Below are positions 48,602-58,638 of a stretch of DNA of 64,000 bases, one piece after another. The notes below the pieces were generated by a model. That model worked only from the letters and a program-made list of their open reading frames with translations, was not told the origin of the DNA and did not search any database. Position 1 is the first letter of the stretch. Each line of letters opens with the position of its first letter. The stretch is from NCBI RefSeq assembly GCF_039544005.1, contig NZ_BAABKV010000001.1:434001-498000 (forward strand), read 5' to 3'. The DNA comes from Kitasatospora paranensis (GTDB taxonomy: Bacteria > Actinomycetota > Actinomycetes > Streptomycetales > Streptomycetaceae). The translations under genes and the position numbers were made by a program.

Positions 48602-48747
48602 GGGGGCTCCCGTCGGCGGGGGATGGGCCGCCGCGTCGGACAGGCCGCGAGGGCGCGGGAGTGGCCTTCGAGGAGCGGCCGGGGCCGGTCGGACGCCGTG
48701 CGGTGCCACCGGTTCGCAGCAGGGACAGTCGGTACGGGGCAGAGGAC

Positions 48748-49664
48748 TCAGCCGGCACCCGGGAGGCGAGCCTGCAGGCTGCCGTCGGCGCCGGTCCGCG
48801 TGGTGAACCGCGGCTGCGGTGCGGTCGCCGGGCCGCCCACGTTCCAGCCGTCGGAAAGCCGGAAGGCGCTCCCGTGCCACGGGCAGATCACACAGCCGTC
48901 GGCGACCTCCCCTCCGACAGCGGACCGGAGGCGTGGCTGCAACGGTCGGCCAGGACGTGGAACACCTCGTCGGCCTCCCGGACGACGACGACCGGCACCT
49001 CGCCGACCATCCGACGGACGGCCTCGCCGACCGCGAATTCCTCGACCTGCCCCAGCGTCCGCCAGCCCGGCTCGACCACGTGCGCAACGGGCTCCGCCTT
49101 GTTCGCCCCGGAAGCCTGCCGGTAGGCGAGATGGCCACCGATCGCGGCGCCACCGCCGACCGCCGTCACACCCGCCAGCCCCAAGGCCCGCCCCAGCCCG
49201 TGGCGACCGCGGGAACGGGCCACCCACGACGCGCCGAACACACCCGCTGCGGTCGCCACCGAGGCGGCGTGCAGGAGGCCCGTACGCATCTGCTGCTCGT
49301 GCTGCTCCGCCCAGTCGACCCACCCGGTCCACGCGGCCGGCGCGGCGGCGACCACGCCGAGGCCGACCAGGAACTTGGCGGCCCGTTCGCACCCCGGCAC
49401 CATGTCCAACACGGTGGCGGACGTCCATGCCCCGATGGGAAGTTGGACGAGCACCGGATGCAGCGGATGCCCCAGCGGGCGGCCCTGCAGGATGCTGCGC
49501 AGTCGCCCGAGCGGCAGTGCCCGGACGGCGTCCCTGACGGGCTCGGTGACCCGGTCCAGCTCACTCGCCTCGCCGACCGCGTCGAGTGCCTTGAGCATCC
49601 GGACGCCGACGTTGTCCGAACTGTCCGCCATGGCGGTGGTGATGCGTGCGAAGAAGGTCCCCAT
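48748..49664 (-). CDS. Rieske [2Fe-2S] protein with DUF2231-type membrane domain, frameshifted
   Basis: Restored length 305 residues. The N-terminal half is membrane-embedded (HPLHPVLVQLPIGAWTSATV, AAKFLVGLGVVAAAPAAWTG, LLHAASVATAAGVFGASWVA), the DUF2231 pattern. The C-terminal half is a Rieske domain with CSHASGPLSEG and, after one missing base near 48915, CVICPWHGSAF, giving both C-x-H pairs of the cluster. It probably passes electrons at the membrane. ATG 49631 is an alternative start. It is divergent from the PLD-like gene. Confidence 0.88.
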
Positions 49665-50063
49665 GGCCGACAACGCTGCCCCATCCGGTGCCGACCGGCC
49701 CGCGGGAAGGACCGACCGGCGTACGTCCAGACATTCGGGGCCGCCCGGGCCGCGAGCCGAGCCACCTCCGTCACCGCAGCCGCGGCCGCCGTCCGGCCCC
49801 GCTCATGACCGCGCCCGGACACTCCCCCGAACGGGGCCTGCCGTGGACGGCACGAAGCAGACGGTCACGGACGACGTGACCGATCGCACTGATCGTCAGG
49901 ACTCGCAGCGGTGGTCAACGCCGGAGATCGGCGCAGGGGCGGCGACGCTCGGCGCGGTCCGGTCGGTGGCCGGGCTGAGCAGCTCGCGCACCGCGGGTGT
50001 TTTCGCCTCGTCCGTCGCCGAGCTGCCGAATCCGCCGTCGAGCGTCACCGGGCGCCATCGGGT
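49665..50063. other. Intergenic region between Rieske and PLD-like genes
   Basis: No gene was recognised on either strand; open frames lack domains and start signals. Copy B of the 65-bp dispersed repeat begins at 50064, immediately after this stretch. Confidence 0.4.
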
Positions 50064-50128
50064 GCCATGGGATTCCGCGCAGCGGGTAGCCGACGGCCGT
50101 CCTGGAGGCCGCCGACCCCGGCCCGTTC
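50064..50128 (+). repeat. 65-bp dispersed repeat, copy B
   Basis: Ungapped match of 57/65 to 12957-13021, same orientation. It ends 24 bp before the start of the PLD-like gene, so it sits where a promoter would be. This copy contains GGGTAG at 50084-50089, which copy A lacks. Confidence 0.8.
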
Positions 50129-50152
50129 CCGACCCGCCCCGAGGGGGATTCC

Positions 50153-51411
50153 GTGCTGTCCGAAAGCACCGCCCGTACCGCCGAACCACAGGCCGAGCCA
50201 CTCCCGCCGGTGACACATCGCCTCCGGGAGACACCCTCGCCGCAGGCGGACGTCACGGCCCGGAAGCAGGCGCTGCGGCGTCGGCTGGAACGGCTGATCG
50301 GGATCGCCGCCACCGAGGGCAACGAGCTCCTCCCGCTGCGCAACGGGGACGAGATCTTCCCGGCGATGCTGCAGGCCGTGGAGGAGGCCGAGCACACGGT
50401 CGACATGACGACTTTCGTCTACTGGCGCGGCGACATCGCCCACCGCTTCGCCCACGCCCTGGCGGCGAAGGCCCGTCAGGGCGTGCGGGTGCGGCTGCTG
50501 CTCGACGGCTTCGGCAGCCGGCTGATCGAACGGGAACTGCTCGACCTGATGGCGGCCGCCGGTGTCGAGGTCGCCTGGTTCCGGCGGCCGGTCCGGCTCT
50601 CACCGCTCAAACAGAACCACCGCTGCCACCGCAAGGTGCTGGTCGTCGACGCACGGACGGCGTTCACCGGGGGCGTCGGCATCGCCGAGGAGTGGAGCGG
50701 CGACGCCCGCAACCCGGACGAGTGGCGCGACACCCACGTGCAGGTGCGCGGTCCCGCGGTGGACGGCCTGGCCGCCGCCTTCGCCCAGAACTGGGCGGAG
50801 TGCCGCGAGGACGCGCTGTACGGGCCGGCCGACCGGTTCGAGGAGCACGCGCAGCCCGGCCGGGCGGTCGTGCAGGTGGTCCGCGGCTCCGCCAGCGTCG
50901 GCTGGCAGGACCTCCAGACGCTGATGCGGGTGGTCATCTCCGGCGCCGAGCAGCGCCTTCGCCTGGCCACCGCCTACTTCGCGCCCGACCGGTACTTCGT
51001 GGACCTGCTCTGTGCGGCAGCGCGGCGCGGGGTCGAGGTGGAACTCCTCCTCCCGGGCCGCACACCGACAAGCGGGTGTGCCAACTCGCGGGCGGGCGCT
51101 TCTTCGAGGACCTGACCGCGAGCGGCGTGACGATCTGGCAGTTCCAGCCGACCATGATGCACGCCAAGGTGCTGACCGTGGACGGCATCGCCACGCTGAT
51201 CGGGTCCACCAACTTCAACCGGCGCTCCCTCGACCACGACGAGGAGGTCATGCTCGCGGTCATCGACGAGGAGTTCACCGCCCGACTGGACGCGCACTTC
51301 GACGAGGACGTCACCCGCAGCGAGCGGCTCGACCCCGGGCGCTGGCGGCGCCGCGGCACGGGCCGTCGTGCACTGGAGGCCGCCACCGCGCCGATCCGGC
51401 ACTTCCTGTGA
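50153..51411 (+). CDS. Phospholipase D/cardiolipin-synthase-like protein, frameshifted
   Basis: Restored length 419 residues. Both HKD motifs are canonical: CHRKVLVVDARTAFTGGVGI (about 163) and MHAKVLTVDGIATLIGSTNF (about 337), followed by NRRSLDHDEE. TFVYWRGDIAHRFAHAL and YFAPDRYFVDLL match the cardiolipin-synthase fold. No membrane helices are present, so it probably works as a peripheral enzyme. One base is missing near 51058, after VELLLPG. It starts a four-gene lipid/membrane group (PLD, PAP2-kinase fusion, YihY, PAP2). Confidence 0.9.
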
Positions 51412-51529
51412 CCGCTGGGCAGCCCCGCCGGCCAGGGGGCACGAGCGGCCCGGCCGTCCCTGCCCACCGGGTGCGGAACCCGCCCGCACGGCTGAGGCTG
51501 AAATCCCCGCCACTGGGCAGACGGGGCGC

Positions 51530-53530
51530 ATGACGATGTTGCGGGGCATGGCCCTCGGACGGCGGGTCGTGCTGCCGCTCGGCCTCCAGACGATGCTGAT
51601 GGTGCTGCTGGGGCTGCTGCTCACCGGACCGGTGCGGCGGGCGACCGGCCTGCCGGGCAGCGGTCTCGACGAGTGGCTCGCGAGGTCGCGCGTCCCGGCG
51701 CTCGACACCGTGAGCGGATGGCTCTCCCAACTGGCCTGCACCGCCACCGTGGTATCGGTCACCGCAGTGGTCGTGGTCGCGCTGCTGGCCGGAAGCCGCG
51801 GGCGGCTCGGGCGCGAGGCGGCGTTCCTCGGCGGCTCGGTGGCCGCCCAGTCGGCGGTGTTCCTGCTGGTCACCGCATGCGTGGAGCGGTCGCGGCCGGC
51901 CGTGCCGGCGATGGACGCGGCGCCGCCGACGTCCAGCTTCCCGTCGGGGCACACCGGCGCGGCCCTCGCGCTGTACGGCGGGCTGGCGGTGCTGTTCCTG
52001 CTCCTCGTCCGGTCACCGGCGCGGGTGCCGCTGGCCGTCACGGCGCTGCTGCTGCCGCTGCTCGTCGGAGCCAGCCGCCTGTACCGGGGCATGCACCACC
52101 CGACCGATGTGCTGGCCGGTCTGCTGAACGGCGGACTGGTGCTGTGGATCATGTGGCGGGCGCTGCTCGCGGACCGGGCGCCGTCCCCCACCGCCGCGGG
52201 GACAGCTGACGGGAGATCCGGAGCCTCTGCGGACCGTAACGCGGCCCCGGGAGTGCTCGCGTCGGCAGCCCCGCTCGAACCGGGGACCACGGACCCTTCG
52301 GACCGTACAGACACGGAGGCCGCCGGCCCGGCGATTCCTGCGAGCGCCGCCGGCACCGCGGACACGCCGGGCACCGCAGGCGCGGCGGGCGGCGACCCGG
52401 CGGTGGTCGGTGGAGGTGCTGTCGTGGTGTTCCATCCCCACCTGGTGGGGCCGGCCACCCGGGAGGCGCTGCGCGCCGTGCTCGCCGAGCACGGCTTCCA
52501 CCGGCCACGGTTCGCGGCCACCACCGTCGACGATCCGGGCCGCGGCGTAGCCGCGCAGGCCGTCCGCGAAGGCGCGGCCCTGGTGGTCGCCTGCGGCGGC
52601 GACGGGACGGTGACCGCCTGCGCGCACGCCCTCGCCGGCAGCGCAACGGCGCTGGCCATCGTCCCGTGCGGCACCGGCAACGTCCTCGCCCGCAACCTCC
52701 GACTGCCCGGCGACCCCGTGCAGGCCCTGCGGACCGCTCTCGCCGCCCGGCCCCGTCGGATCGACCTGGCGTTCGCGGAGGGCGACGGCATCGTGCCGAC
52801 CTGTGTCTGCGCCATGGCCGGGATCGGCCTGGACGCCGCGATCGTGGCCGGGACCGGTCGCGGGCTGAAGCGGCGACTCGGCTGGCCGGCCTACCTGCTG
52901 CCCGTCCTGCGGCACCTGCGGGACCAGCGGGTGGAGATCGCCGTGACGCTCGACGACGAGCCCGTGCTGCGGCGTCGCGTGCAGATGGCGGTGGTCGGCA
53001 ACGTCGGCTCGCTGCAGGCCGGGGTCCGGCTCCTGCCGGAGGCCGAGCCCGACGACGGTCTCCTCGACCTCGTTCTGCTGCACCCGCACGGGATCGGCGG
53101 CTGGACGGCCGCCCTCCTCGGGCTCGGCATGGGCCGCCCGGGACGGCGGACCGGGGACGCGCACGGGCCGCTCGAGTACTTCCGGGCCCGCCGCATCACC
53201 GTCACCGCCGACAGCAGCGCGCCACGCGAACTGGACGGCGAAGCCGTACCCGCCGGCCGGACCCTCACCCTGCAGGTGCAGCCCGCCGCGCTGCTCATCC
53301 ACGCGCCCGACGGCGTGCGGCGCCGCCCCGGTTCGCAGAGGACGCCGGAACAGAACCGTGCACAGGACCGAGAACGAGCCCATGAACCGACCCGGGACCG
53401 GAGGCAGGAGCAGCGGATGAACGGGGCGCAGACGCCGCCGCGGGAACAAGCGCATGCGGCCACGCCGCCGGGTGCGCGGTCCGTGTCCGGTGAGCAGCCG
53501 GCCGCCCCGGCGACCGGACGGGGGAACTGA
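51530..53530 (+). CDS. PAP2 phosphatase fused to diacylglycerol-kinase-type lipid kinase
   Basis: 666 residues from ATG 51530. The N-terminal half has about six membrane helices with PAP2 motifs: VERSRPAVPAMDA, SFPSGHTGAALALY (catalytic His) and SRLYRGMHHPTDVLAG (about 100-205). A low-complexity linker (about 225-290) joins a DAGK catalytic domain: VVACGGDGTVTACAHAL (GGDGT nucleotide loop), VPCGTGNVLARNLRLPGD and LLDLVLLHPHG. The tail is polar. One polypeptide thus holds a lipid phosphatase and a lipid kinase, which could interconvert phosphatidate and diacylglycerol or act on a bactoprenol-type lipid. The stop overlaps the YihY start (TGATG). Confidence 0.92.
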   Translation: MTMLRGMALGRRVVLPLGLQTMLMVLLGLLLTGPVRRATGLPGSGLDEWLARSRVPALDTVSGWLSQLACTATVVSVTAVVVVALLAGSRGRLGREAAFLGGSVAAQSAVFLLVTACVERSRPAVPAMDAAPPTSSFPSGHTGAALALYGGLAVLFLLLVRSPARVPLAVTALLLPLLVGASRLYRGMHHPTDVLAGLLNGGLVLWIMWRALLADRAPSPTAAGTADGRSGASADRNAAPGVLASAAPLEPGTTDPSDRTDTEAAGPAIPASAAGTADTPGTAGAAGGDPAVVGGGAVVVFHPHLVGPATREALRAVLAEHGFHRPRFAATTVDDPGRGVAAQAVREGAALVVACGGDGTVTACAHALAGSATALAIVPCGTGNVLARNLRLPGDPVQALRTALAARPRRIDLAFAEGDGIVPTCVCAMAGIGLDAAIVAGTGRGLKRRLGWPAYLLPVLRHLRDQRVEIAVTLDDEPVLRRRVQMAVVGNVGSLQAGVRLLPEAEPDDGLLDLVLLHPHGIGGWTAALLGLGMGRPGRRTGDAHGPLEYFRARRITVTADSSAPRELDGEAVPAGRTLTLQVQPAALLIHAPDGVRRRPGSQRTPEQNRAQDRERAHEPTRDRRQEQRMNGAQTPPREQAHAATPPGARSVSGEQPAAPATGRGN

Positions 53531-54522
53531 TGGGCACGGCCACCCGGGTCGGACGACGGGGCGGGGCCCGCGAGGAGCTGTCCGCCGACGAGGCCGTGGC
53601 CTCGCTCCGGGCGGAGCGCCGGGGGCGCCTGGCGGTCGACGCCTTCGTCCGGTTCCGCTACGCCGACGGATTCAGTCACGCACGTGCGCTCGCCTTCCAG
53701 ACCGTGCTGTCGATCGTGCCGGCAGCCATCGCCCTGGTCGGCCTCTCGTCGGTGCTGCACACCCAGCGGATCGGCGAGGTCGTGGAGCTGACGATCGGCC
53801 GGCTCACCACCGGGCCCAGCGCGGACACCATCCACCAGGTGCTCCAGCAGAGCCGCGAACGGGCCGGGAGCGGCGGCGCGGTGGCGCTGTGGTTCGGGGC
53901 CGCATTCTCGCTGGCCAACGTCGCCACCGCGATGTGCCAGATCGAGCGCGGGTCGAACCGCATCTACGGCATCGAGCGCGACCGGCCCTTCCACCGCAAG
54001 TACGGGCGGGGCCTTGCCATGGCGCTGGGGGCCGGGGTGCCGCTCGGGCTCGGCTTCGTCGTCCTGGTCGCCGGCCCCGAGATCGCCGCCGCGGTCTCGC
54101 AGGTGTACCACCTGGGCCACGGCGCGGCCGCCGCCTGGGCGGTGCTCCGCTGGCCGGTCGGCCTGCTGCTCGCCCTGCTGTCGTCGAGTGTGGTCTTCCG
54201 CAGGGCTCCGCGCCGCCGCCAGCCCGGCTACAGCTGGCTGGCGTTCGGGGCCGCCGTCCATCTGGTGCTGTGGGTGGGGCTCACCCTGCTGCTCGGCGCC
54301 TACCTGCGGATCAGCGGCTCCTTCGACGCGGTCTACGGGCCGCTCAGCGTGTTCTTCTCGCTGCTGCTCTGGTCCTACCTCACCGCGATCGCCCTTTTCC
54401 TCGGGGTCGCGTTCGCGGCGCAGTTGGAGGCCGACCGGACAGGGCACCGGGACCCCGTCCGCCCGGATCCCGAGACGGAGTCCGACAGTGAGGCCGGCCG
54501 CGACACGGCCACCCGACAGTGA
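53530..54522 (+). CDS. YihY/BrkB-family membrane protein
   Basis: 330 residues. About six membrane helices: FQTVLSIVPAAIALVGLSSV, AVALWFGAAFSLANVATAMC, GAGVPLGLGFVVLVAGPEIA, WPVGLLLALLSSSVVFRRAP, FGAAVHLVLWVGLTLLLGAY and LSVFFSLLLWSYLTAIALFL. SxVxxxYxPLSVFFSLLLW is the family's C-terminal signature. Function is unsettled (envelope or transport). It overlaps the PAP2-kinase gene by one base. It is unrelated at the detailed level to the copy at 16874 except by fold. Confidence 0.9.
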   Translation: MGTATRVGRRGGAREELSADEAVASLRAERRGRLAVDAFVRFRYADGFSHARALAFQTVLSIVPAAIALVGLSSVLHTQRIGEVVELTIGRLTTGPSADTIHQVLQQSRERAGSGGAVALWFGAAFSLANVATAMCQIERGSNRIYGIERDRPFHRKYGRGLAMALGAGVPLGLGFVVLVAGPEIAAAVSQVYHLGHGAAAAWAVLRWPVGLLLALLSSSVVFRRAPRRRQPGYSWLAFGAAVHLVLWVGLTLLLGAYLRISGSFDAVYGPLSVFFSLLLWSYLTAIALFLGVAFAAQLEADRTGHRDPVRPDPETESDSEAGRDTATRQ

Positions 54523-54637
54523 TCGCGGGCCCCACCGTCCCGACGGTGCTCGCCGCGCGACACGGTCACCGACCCCGACGCGGTGGCCCGGTCGGACGGC
54601 AGGCTTCGGAGCACGGCAGCGGGGTAGCCGCGGTGCG

Positions 54638-55474
54638 ATGACTCCCTCCGGCAGCACCTCGCGTCCCCTGTCCATCCGGTTCGCCGCCCTTCGCCGCGCC
54701 GACCTCCGGTTCGCCGGACGTCTGGCGGCCGCCGGGGTGGCGTTCGCGGTCGCCGCCGTGCCCGCTGTCGTCCTCGTCGTGCTGATCGAGGCCCACTGGG
54801 GTCCGCTGCAGACCGTCGACCAGCAGACTGCGCTGCGCCTGCACGCGGTCGTCCGTGACCGCCCCGGGCTCCTCGCGACCGTCCGGCTGCTCAGTGACCG
54901 GGTCTGGGATCCACTGACCTTCCGGCTGCTCGTGGCGGTCGTCGTTGCGGGCCTGCTGGCCCGCCGAGCCTGGCGCCTGGCCCTCTGGGCGGCCGCCACC
55001 GAAACCGCCGCGGGCCTGATCGGCCTGCTCCTCAAGATGTCGGTCGCCCGGGTACGGCCCCGGCTGCCGGATCCGGTGGCCACCGCGCCCGGCTACTCGT
55101 TCCCCTCGGGGCACGCCATGACGGCGGCGGCCTCCTGCGCGATCCTGCTGCTCGTCCTGCTGCCTTCCGTCCCACAGCGGCTGCGACCGGCTGCCTGGGC
55201 CGCGGCCGCGGTCTCCGTCGGCGGCGTGGGAATCACCCGGATCGCCCTCGGTGTCCACTGGGTGAGTGACGTCCTCGGCGGCTGGCTGCTGGGGTCGGCG
55301 CTGGTGGCGGCCACGGCCTGGGCGTTCGAGGCCTGGCGCGGCGACGTGGGCCGTCCGGTGACGCGCGTGACCGAGGGCCTGGAGCCGGAGCTCGGCGCAC
55401 CCGGCGGCCGGGCGCCGGAACCGCCGCTGCCCGGCCGCCGCCCGTCGTCGTCGTCGGGCGGCGGCCCCGGGTGA
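54638..55474 (+). CDS. PAP2-family membrane phosphatase
   Basis: 278 residues from ATG 54638. Membrane helices carry the three PAP2 motifs: KMSVARVRPRLPDP, YSFPSGHAMTAAASC (His) and RIALGVHWVSDVLGGWL (His and Asp). This is a lipid phosphatase with its active site on the outer face, acting on phosphatidate or undecaprenyl pyrophosphate. It ends in a Pro/Ser-rich tail. It lies 115 bp after YihY and may have its own promoter. Confidence 0.93.
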   Translation: MTPSGSTSRPLSIRFAALRRADLRFAGRLAAAGVAFAVAAVPAVVLVVLIEAHWGPLQTVDQQTALRLHAVVRDRPGLLATVRLLSDRVWDPLTFRLLVAVVVAGLLARRAWRLALWAAATETAAGLIGLLLKMSVARVRPRLPDPVATAPGYSFPSGHAMTAAASCAILLLVLLPSVPQRLRPAAWAAAAVSVGGVGITRIALGVHWVSDVLGGWLLGSALVAATAWAFEAWRGDVGRPVTRVTEGLEPELGAPGGRAPEPPLPGRRPSSSSGGGPG

Positions 55475-55659
55475 GACGCCGACAAGCGGCCGTTCACGAC
55501 GGCGGCCGGGTCTCCGGGTGACCGACCGCAGGAGGACGGGCGAGTGGGCGCCGCGACATCGTGGCAGCCCTCTCCGGGCTCCGACCGCGACACCGCGTTC
55601 GGAATGCGGACGACGGGTAGACGTGCAGGGGACCGACTCCCTCGTGAACGGAAGACCTC

Positions 55660-55932
55660 ATGTCCGCCCAGCCGGCCCGCGCCGTCGGCGTGCTCGGCCC
55701 CGTCGCCCGCCCCGAGCGCCTGCTCGTGGCGTGGAACGGCAGCCGCGCCGTCACCGCCCTCCTCGACGAGGCACAGTCCCGCACCGTCGGCACCGCACTG
55801 CGTCTCCATTCCGAACAGCACCCGCGCCCCTCCGAGAGCCGTCGGCTGATCCGCTGGCTCCACCCGCCGATGGACGTCCTCGTCGACCTCGACGACGTGC
55901 CGCCCCGCCTGTGCCACCCCGACCGCGGATGA
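55660..55932 (+). CDS. Small hypothetical protein
   Basis: 90 residues from ATG 55660, with GGAAG 7 bp upstream. Visible segments are PERLLVAWNGSRAVTALLDE and RRLIRWLHPPMDVLVDLDDV; no membrane helix or known motif. The composition looks coding. A strong hairpin terminator lies 73 bp beyond the stop. Confidence 0.5.
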   Translation: MSAQPARAVGVLGPVARPERLLVAWNGSRAVTALLDEAQSRTVGTALRLHSEQHPRPSESRRLIRWLHPPMDVLVDLDDVPPRLCHPDRG

Positions 55933-56005
55933 CGTCCGCGCCCGCAGCACGCGCCGTCCCACCGCCCCCGGCCTCGCGCGCCACTGACGCCGCACACCAT
56001 TGACA

Positions 56006-56040
56006 CCGCTACGGGCCGCACGATCTGCGGCCCGTAGCGG
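56006..56040 (+). terminator. Strong terminator hairpin
   Basis: Perfect 15-bp arms CCGCTACGGGCCGCA / TGCGGCCCGTAGCGG around a CGATC loop. It ends the group of rightward genes from 50153 to 55932. Confidence 0.85.
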
Positions 56041-56467
56041 CGTAGGGTCACGCTCAGTACGGGAGCGGACGGCCGGACGGCGTCCGAAGGTCCAGCGGGG
56101 GTCGGGGCGCCGGCACCTGGGGCCGCCGCACGAGAACTTGTCGCATCGTCATCACCACCTGGATCGACCCCCTGCCGTCCGATCCTGACCGGACGACCCC
56201 CGCACCAGGAACGCCTACCCGCACAGCCCGATGCAATCCGAGAAATCCGGCCGAGCTCCGGAGGCGCGGCCTCCGAGGCCTTCCGCGCCCCGCACGCTCC
56301 GCCCCCGGCACGGTTCGATCCGGCCGATGCGGACAGACGCCGGGACGAAGGTGGGCACGTGCGCCGCACATGGCGCCACAGCCCTCATGGTCGGCGCGAC
56401 GCCGCCTCGACCCTGAATCCGACGCACCGTCAGCCCGGCGGCGTCAACCGAGGAGGCCGACCCACCC
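56041..56467. other. Intergenic region before carboxylate-amine ligase
   Basis: No gene was recognised. GGAGG at 56450-56454, 13-17 bp before ATG 56468, is the likely ribosome binding site of the next gene, at a slightly long spacing. A GGGTAG on the minus strand near 56213 has no gene behind it. Confidence 0.4.
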
Positions 56468-57569
56468 ATGGACACACTCACCGTGGGCGTGGAGGAGGAG
56501 TTCTTCCTGATCCATCCCGCCACCGGCAGAACGGTGCCCCGCGCCGAGCACGTCCGGACGGCCGCGGGGCTCCGGCCCGCCGTCGCCTCCTCGGAGGTGC
56601 AGTCCGAGCTCCTGCAGTGCCAGGTGGAGGTGAACACTCCCGTCTGTCTCGGGCTCGACGAGGTGGGTGGCCATCTGCTGCGTCTGCGGCATTCGCTGGC
56701 CGAGGCCGCCGAGGACGTCGGCTGCCGCCTCGCGGCCTCGGGTTCCGCGCCCTTCACACCGTTGGGGACGCCGGCGATCAGCACCTCACCGCGGTACCGC
56801 TCGATGCGGGTGGATGCCGCGCAACTGGCCGCCGAGCAGCTCATCTGCGGCATGCACGTGCACGTCGGCGTGCCCGACCGGGCGACCGGCGTGGCGGTGC
56901 TGAACCGGCTCCGGCCCTGGCTGCCCGTCCTCGTCGCCATCGGAGCGAACTCCCCTGTGGGACGGCGCCGACACACAGTTCTCCAGCTGGCGCACCGTCG
57001 TCTTCGGCCGCTGGCCGGTCAGCGGCACGCCGCCGCCGTTCGCCGACGCGGACGACTACGAGCGGCGTGCCGGCGCACTCGTCGACCACGGGATCATCCG
57101 CGACCGGGGGCAGCTGTACTGGCAGGCGCGGCTGTCCGAGCGCTTCCCGACGGTGGAGGTGCGGGCGACGGACGTGCAGCTCCGGCCGGACGAGGCCGTC
57201 CTGCTGGCGGGCCTGATCCGCGCGCTGGTCGCGACCGCGATGGCCGGCGAGCGGGCCGGTGCACCGGCTCCCGTCCAGCCGCCGGAGTTCGCGGCCGGGG
57301 CGGTGTGGCACGCCGCACGATACGGCCTGACGAACCGGTTGCACGACCCGCTGACCGGGCATCCGGCCAAGGCGGGCGACGTCGTCGCCGGCCTTCTCAA
57401 GTACACCCTGCCCGCGCTGCGGGAGGCGGGTGACGAGCGCCAGGTCACCTCCCTGGTGCACCGCCTGCTGCGCGACGGCCAGGGTGCCGACCGGCAGCGC
57501 GCAGCCCTGGCCGCCGGCGGACGGGACGGCCTCATCCGGCTGATCACGGGGATCACCGCCACGGCCTGA
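56468..57569 (+). CDS. YbdK-type carboxylate-amine ligase, frameshifted
   Basis: Restored length 367 residues. The N-terminal [20 protein letters not shown] and the internal [10 protein letters not shown] and [12 protein letters not shown] are the ATP/Mg-binding Glu and His clusters of the glutamate-cysteine ligase 2 (YbdK/EgtA-like) family. After ANSP (56950) two bases are missing and the sequence resumes as [20 protein letters not shown] and [20 protein letters not shown]. It joins an amino acid to a carboxylate, gamma-glutamylcysteine synthesis being the model. A short hairpin follows the stop. Confidence 0.9.
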
Positions 57570-57580
57570 CGCGCGCGGGC

Positions 57581-57599
57581 CGCCCACCGCAGGTGGGCG
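57581..57599 (+). terminator. Possible terminator hairpin
   Basis: CGCCCACC-GCA-GGTGGGCG, beginning 11 bp after the ligase stop. The stem is short but perfectly paired and sits where a terminator is expected. Confidence 0.5.
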
Positions 57600-57687
57600 C
57601 GGCGGACGGTGCACGGCCGGCGGTGCACGGCGGGCGGCGTGTCCGCGGGCGGCGTGTCGGTTCCGCCGGACAGGGCAGGCGTGGTGC

Positions 57688-58341
57688 ATGTGGTTGATGC
57701 GACCGCCGGGCGTGTACCGGGCGCAGGAGGACACCGACCTGCTGATCTCCAGGGTGGTGCAAGAGCCCCTGCGGCCCGGCGACGAGGTCCTGGACGTGGG
57801 CACGGGCACGGGTGCGGTGGCGCTGGCGGCCGCCGGAACCGGCGCCCGGGTGACGGCGATCGACGTTTCTTGGCGTGCGCTGGCGACCGCGTGGCTGAAC
57901 GGCGCACTGCACCGGCGGAGAATCCGCGTGCGGCACGGTGACCTGCTGGCCCCCGTCCGGGGACGGAAGTTCGCCCTGGTCGTCTCCAACCCGCCGTACG
58001 TGCCCGCCGCGGCGGCCGAACCGCCCGCCCGCGGCCCGGCGAGGGCCTGGGACGCCGGTCCGGACGGCCGGGCCCTGCTGGACCGGATCTGCCGGGAGGG
58101 GCCGGGCGTGCTCGACCGGGGCGGTGTGCTGCTGCTGGTGCAGTCCTCGCTGTGCGGTGTCGAGGCCACCTGCCTGGCGCTGGAGCGATCGGGGCTGGAC
58201 GTCCGGGTCACGGCGCAGCGGGTCCAGCCGTTCGGTCCGATCATGTCCGCCCGGGCGGGTTGGTTCGAGGAGCGGGGGTTGATCGCGGTGGGCGAGCGCG
58301 AGGAGGAGTTGGTGGTGGTCCGCGGTGTCAGGCCGAGGTGA
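57688..58341 (+). CDS. HemK2/MTQ2-type protein methyltransferase
   Basis: 217 residues. Motif I is VLDVGTGTGAVALAAA, with VTAIDVSWRALA, and the catalytic NPPY is in FALVVSNPPYVPAAA, the signature of glutamine or amino-group N-methyltransferases such as HemK. The short form without an N-terminal helical domain fits HemK2/MTQ2. The last codons overlap the CDGSH gene by 17 bp. ATG 57697 is a second possible start. Confidence 0.9.
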   Translation: MWLMRPPGVYRAQEDTDLLISRVVQEPLRPGDEVLDVGTGTGAVALAAAGTGARVTAIDVSWRALATAWLNGALHRRRIRVRHGDLLAPVRGRKFALVVSNPPYVPAAAAEPPARGPARAWDAGPDGRALLDRICREGPGVLDRGGVLLLVQSSLCGVEATCLALERSGLDVRVTAQRVQPFGPIMSARAGWFEERGLIAVGEREEELVVVRGVRPR

Positions 58342-58570
58342 GAGCACCCGCATCGTCCTCCCGGACGGGGTGGGGCCGGCACTGGTCGAGGGCCCGGTCG
58401 AGGTCGTCCTGGCGGACGGTTCGGTCCGCAGGAGCGAACGCCCGGTGGTCGCCCTGTGCCTGTGCCGCCGAAGTCGGCTGTACCCGTTCTGCGACACCAG
58501 TCACCGTCGGCGCAGCCGCCCGACGGCGCCGCGGAGCGGCCGGGGAACGGCGAGTAGCCGACCTGGGTGA
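58325..58570 (+). CDS. CDGSH iron-sulfur domain protein
   Basis: 81 residues. The cluster motif CLCRRSRLYPFCDTSH (C-x-C-x8-C-x3-H) is the three-Cys, one-His ligand set of CDGSH [2Fe-2S] proteins. It starts with GTG 58325 inside the methyltransferase gene, so it is translationally coupled. CDGSH proteins take part in redox sensing or iron-sulfur transfer. The iron-containing redox enzyme lies next to it, convergent. Confidence 0.88.
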   Translation: MSGRGESTRIVLPDGVGPALVEGPVEVVLADGSVRRSERPVVALCLCRRSRLYPFCDTSHRRRSRPTAPRSGRGTASSRPG

Positions 58571-58638
58571 CGGGGCGCGGGCGGGCACCGCGGTGTGTCG
58601 TCGGGGCGAGGGGCGATCGGGATCGGGGCGTCGGCCGG

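Noticed and set aside
56205..56240. Another GGGTAG promoter-like box on the minus strand
   Set aside because: The upstream element reads ATTG, and no minus-strand gene starts behind it.
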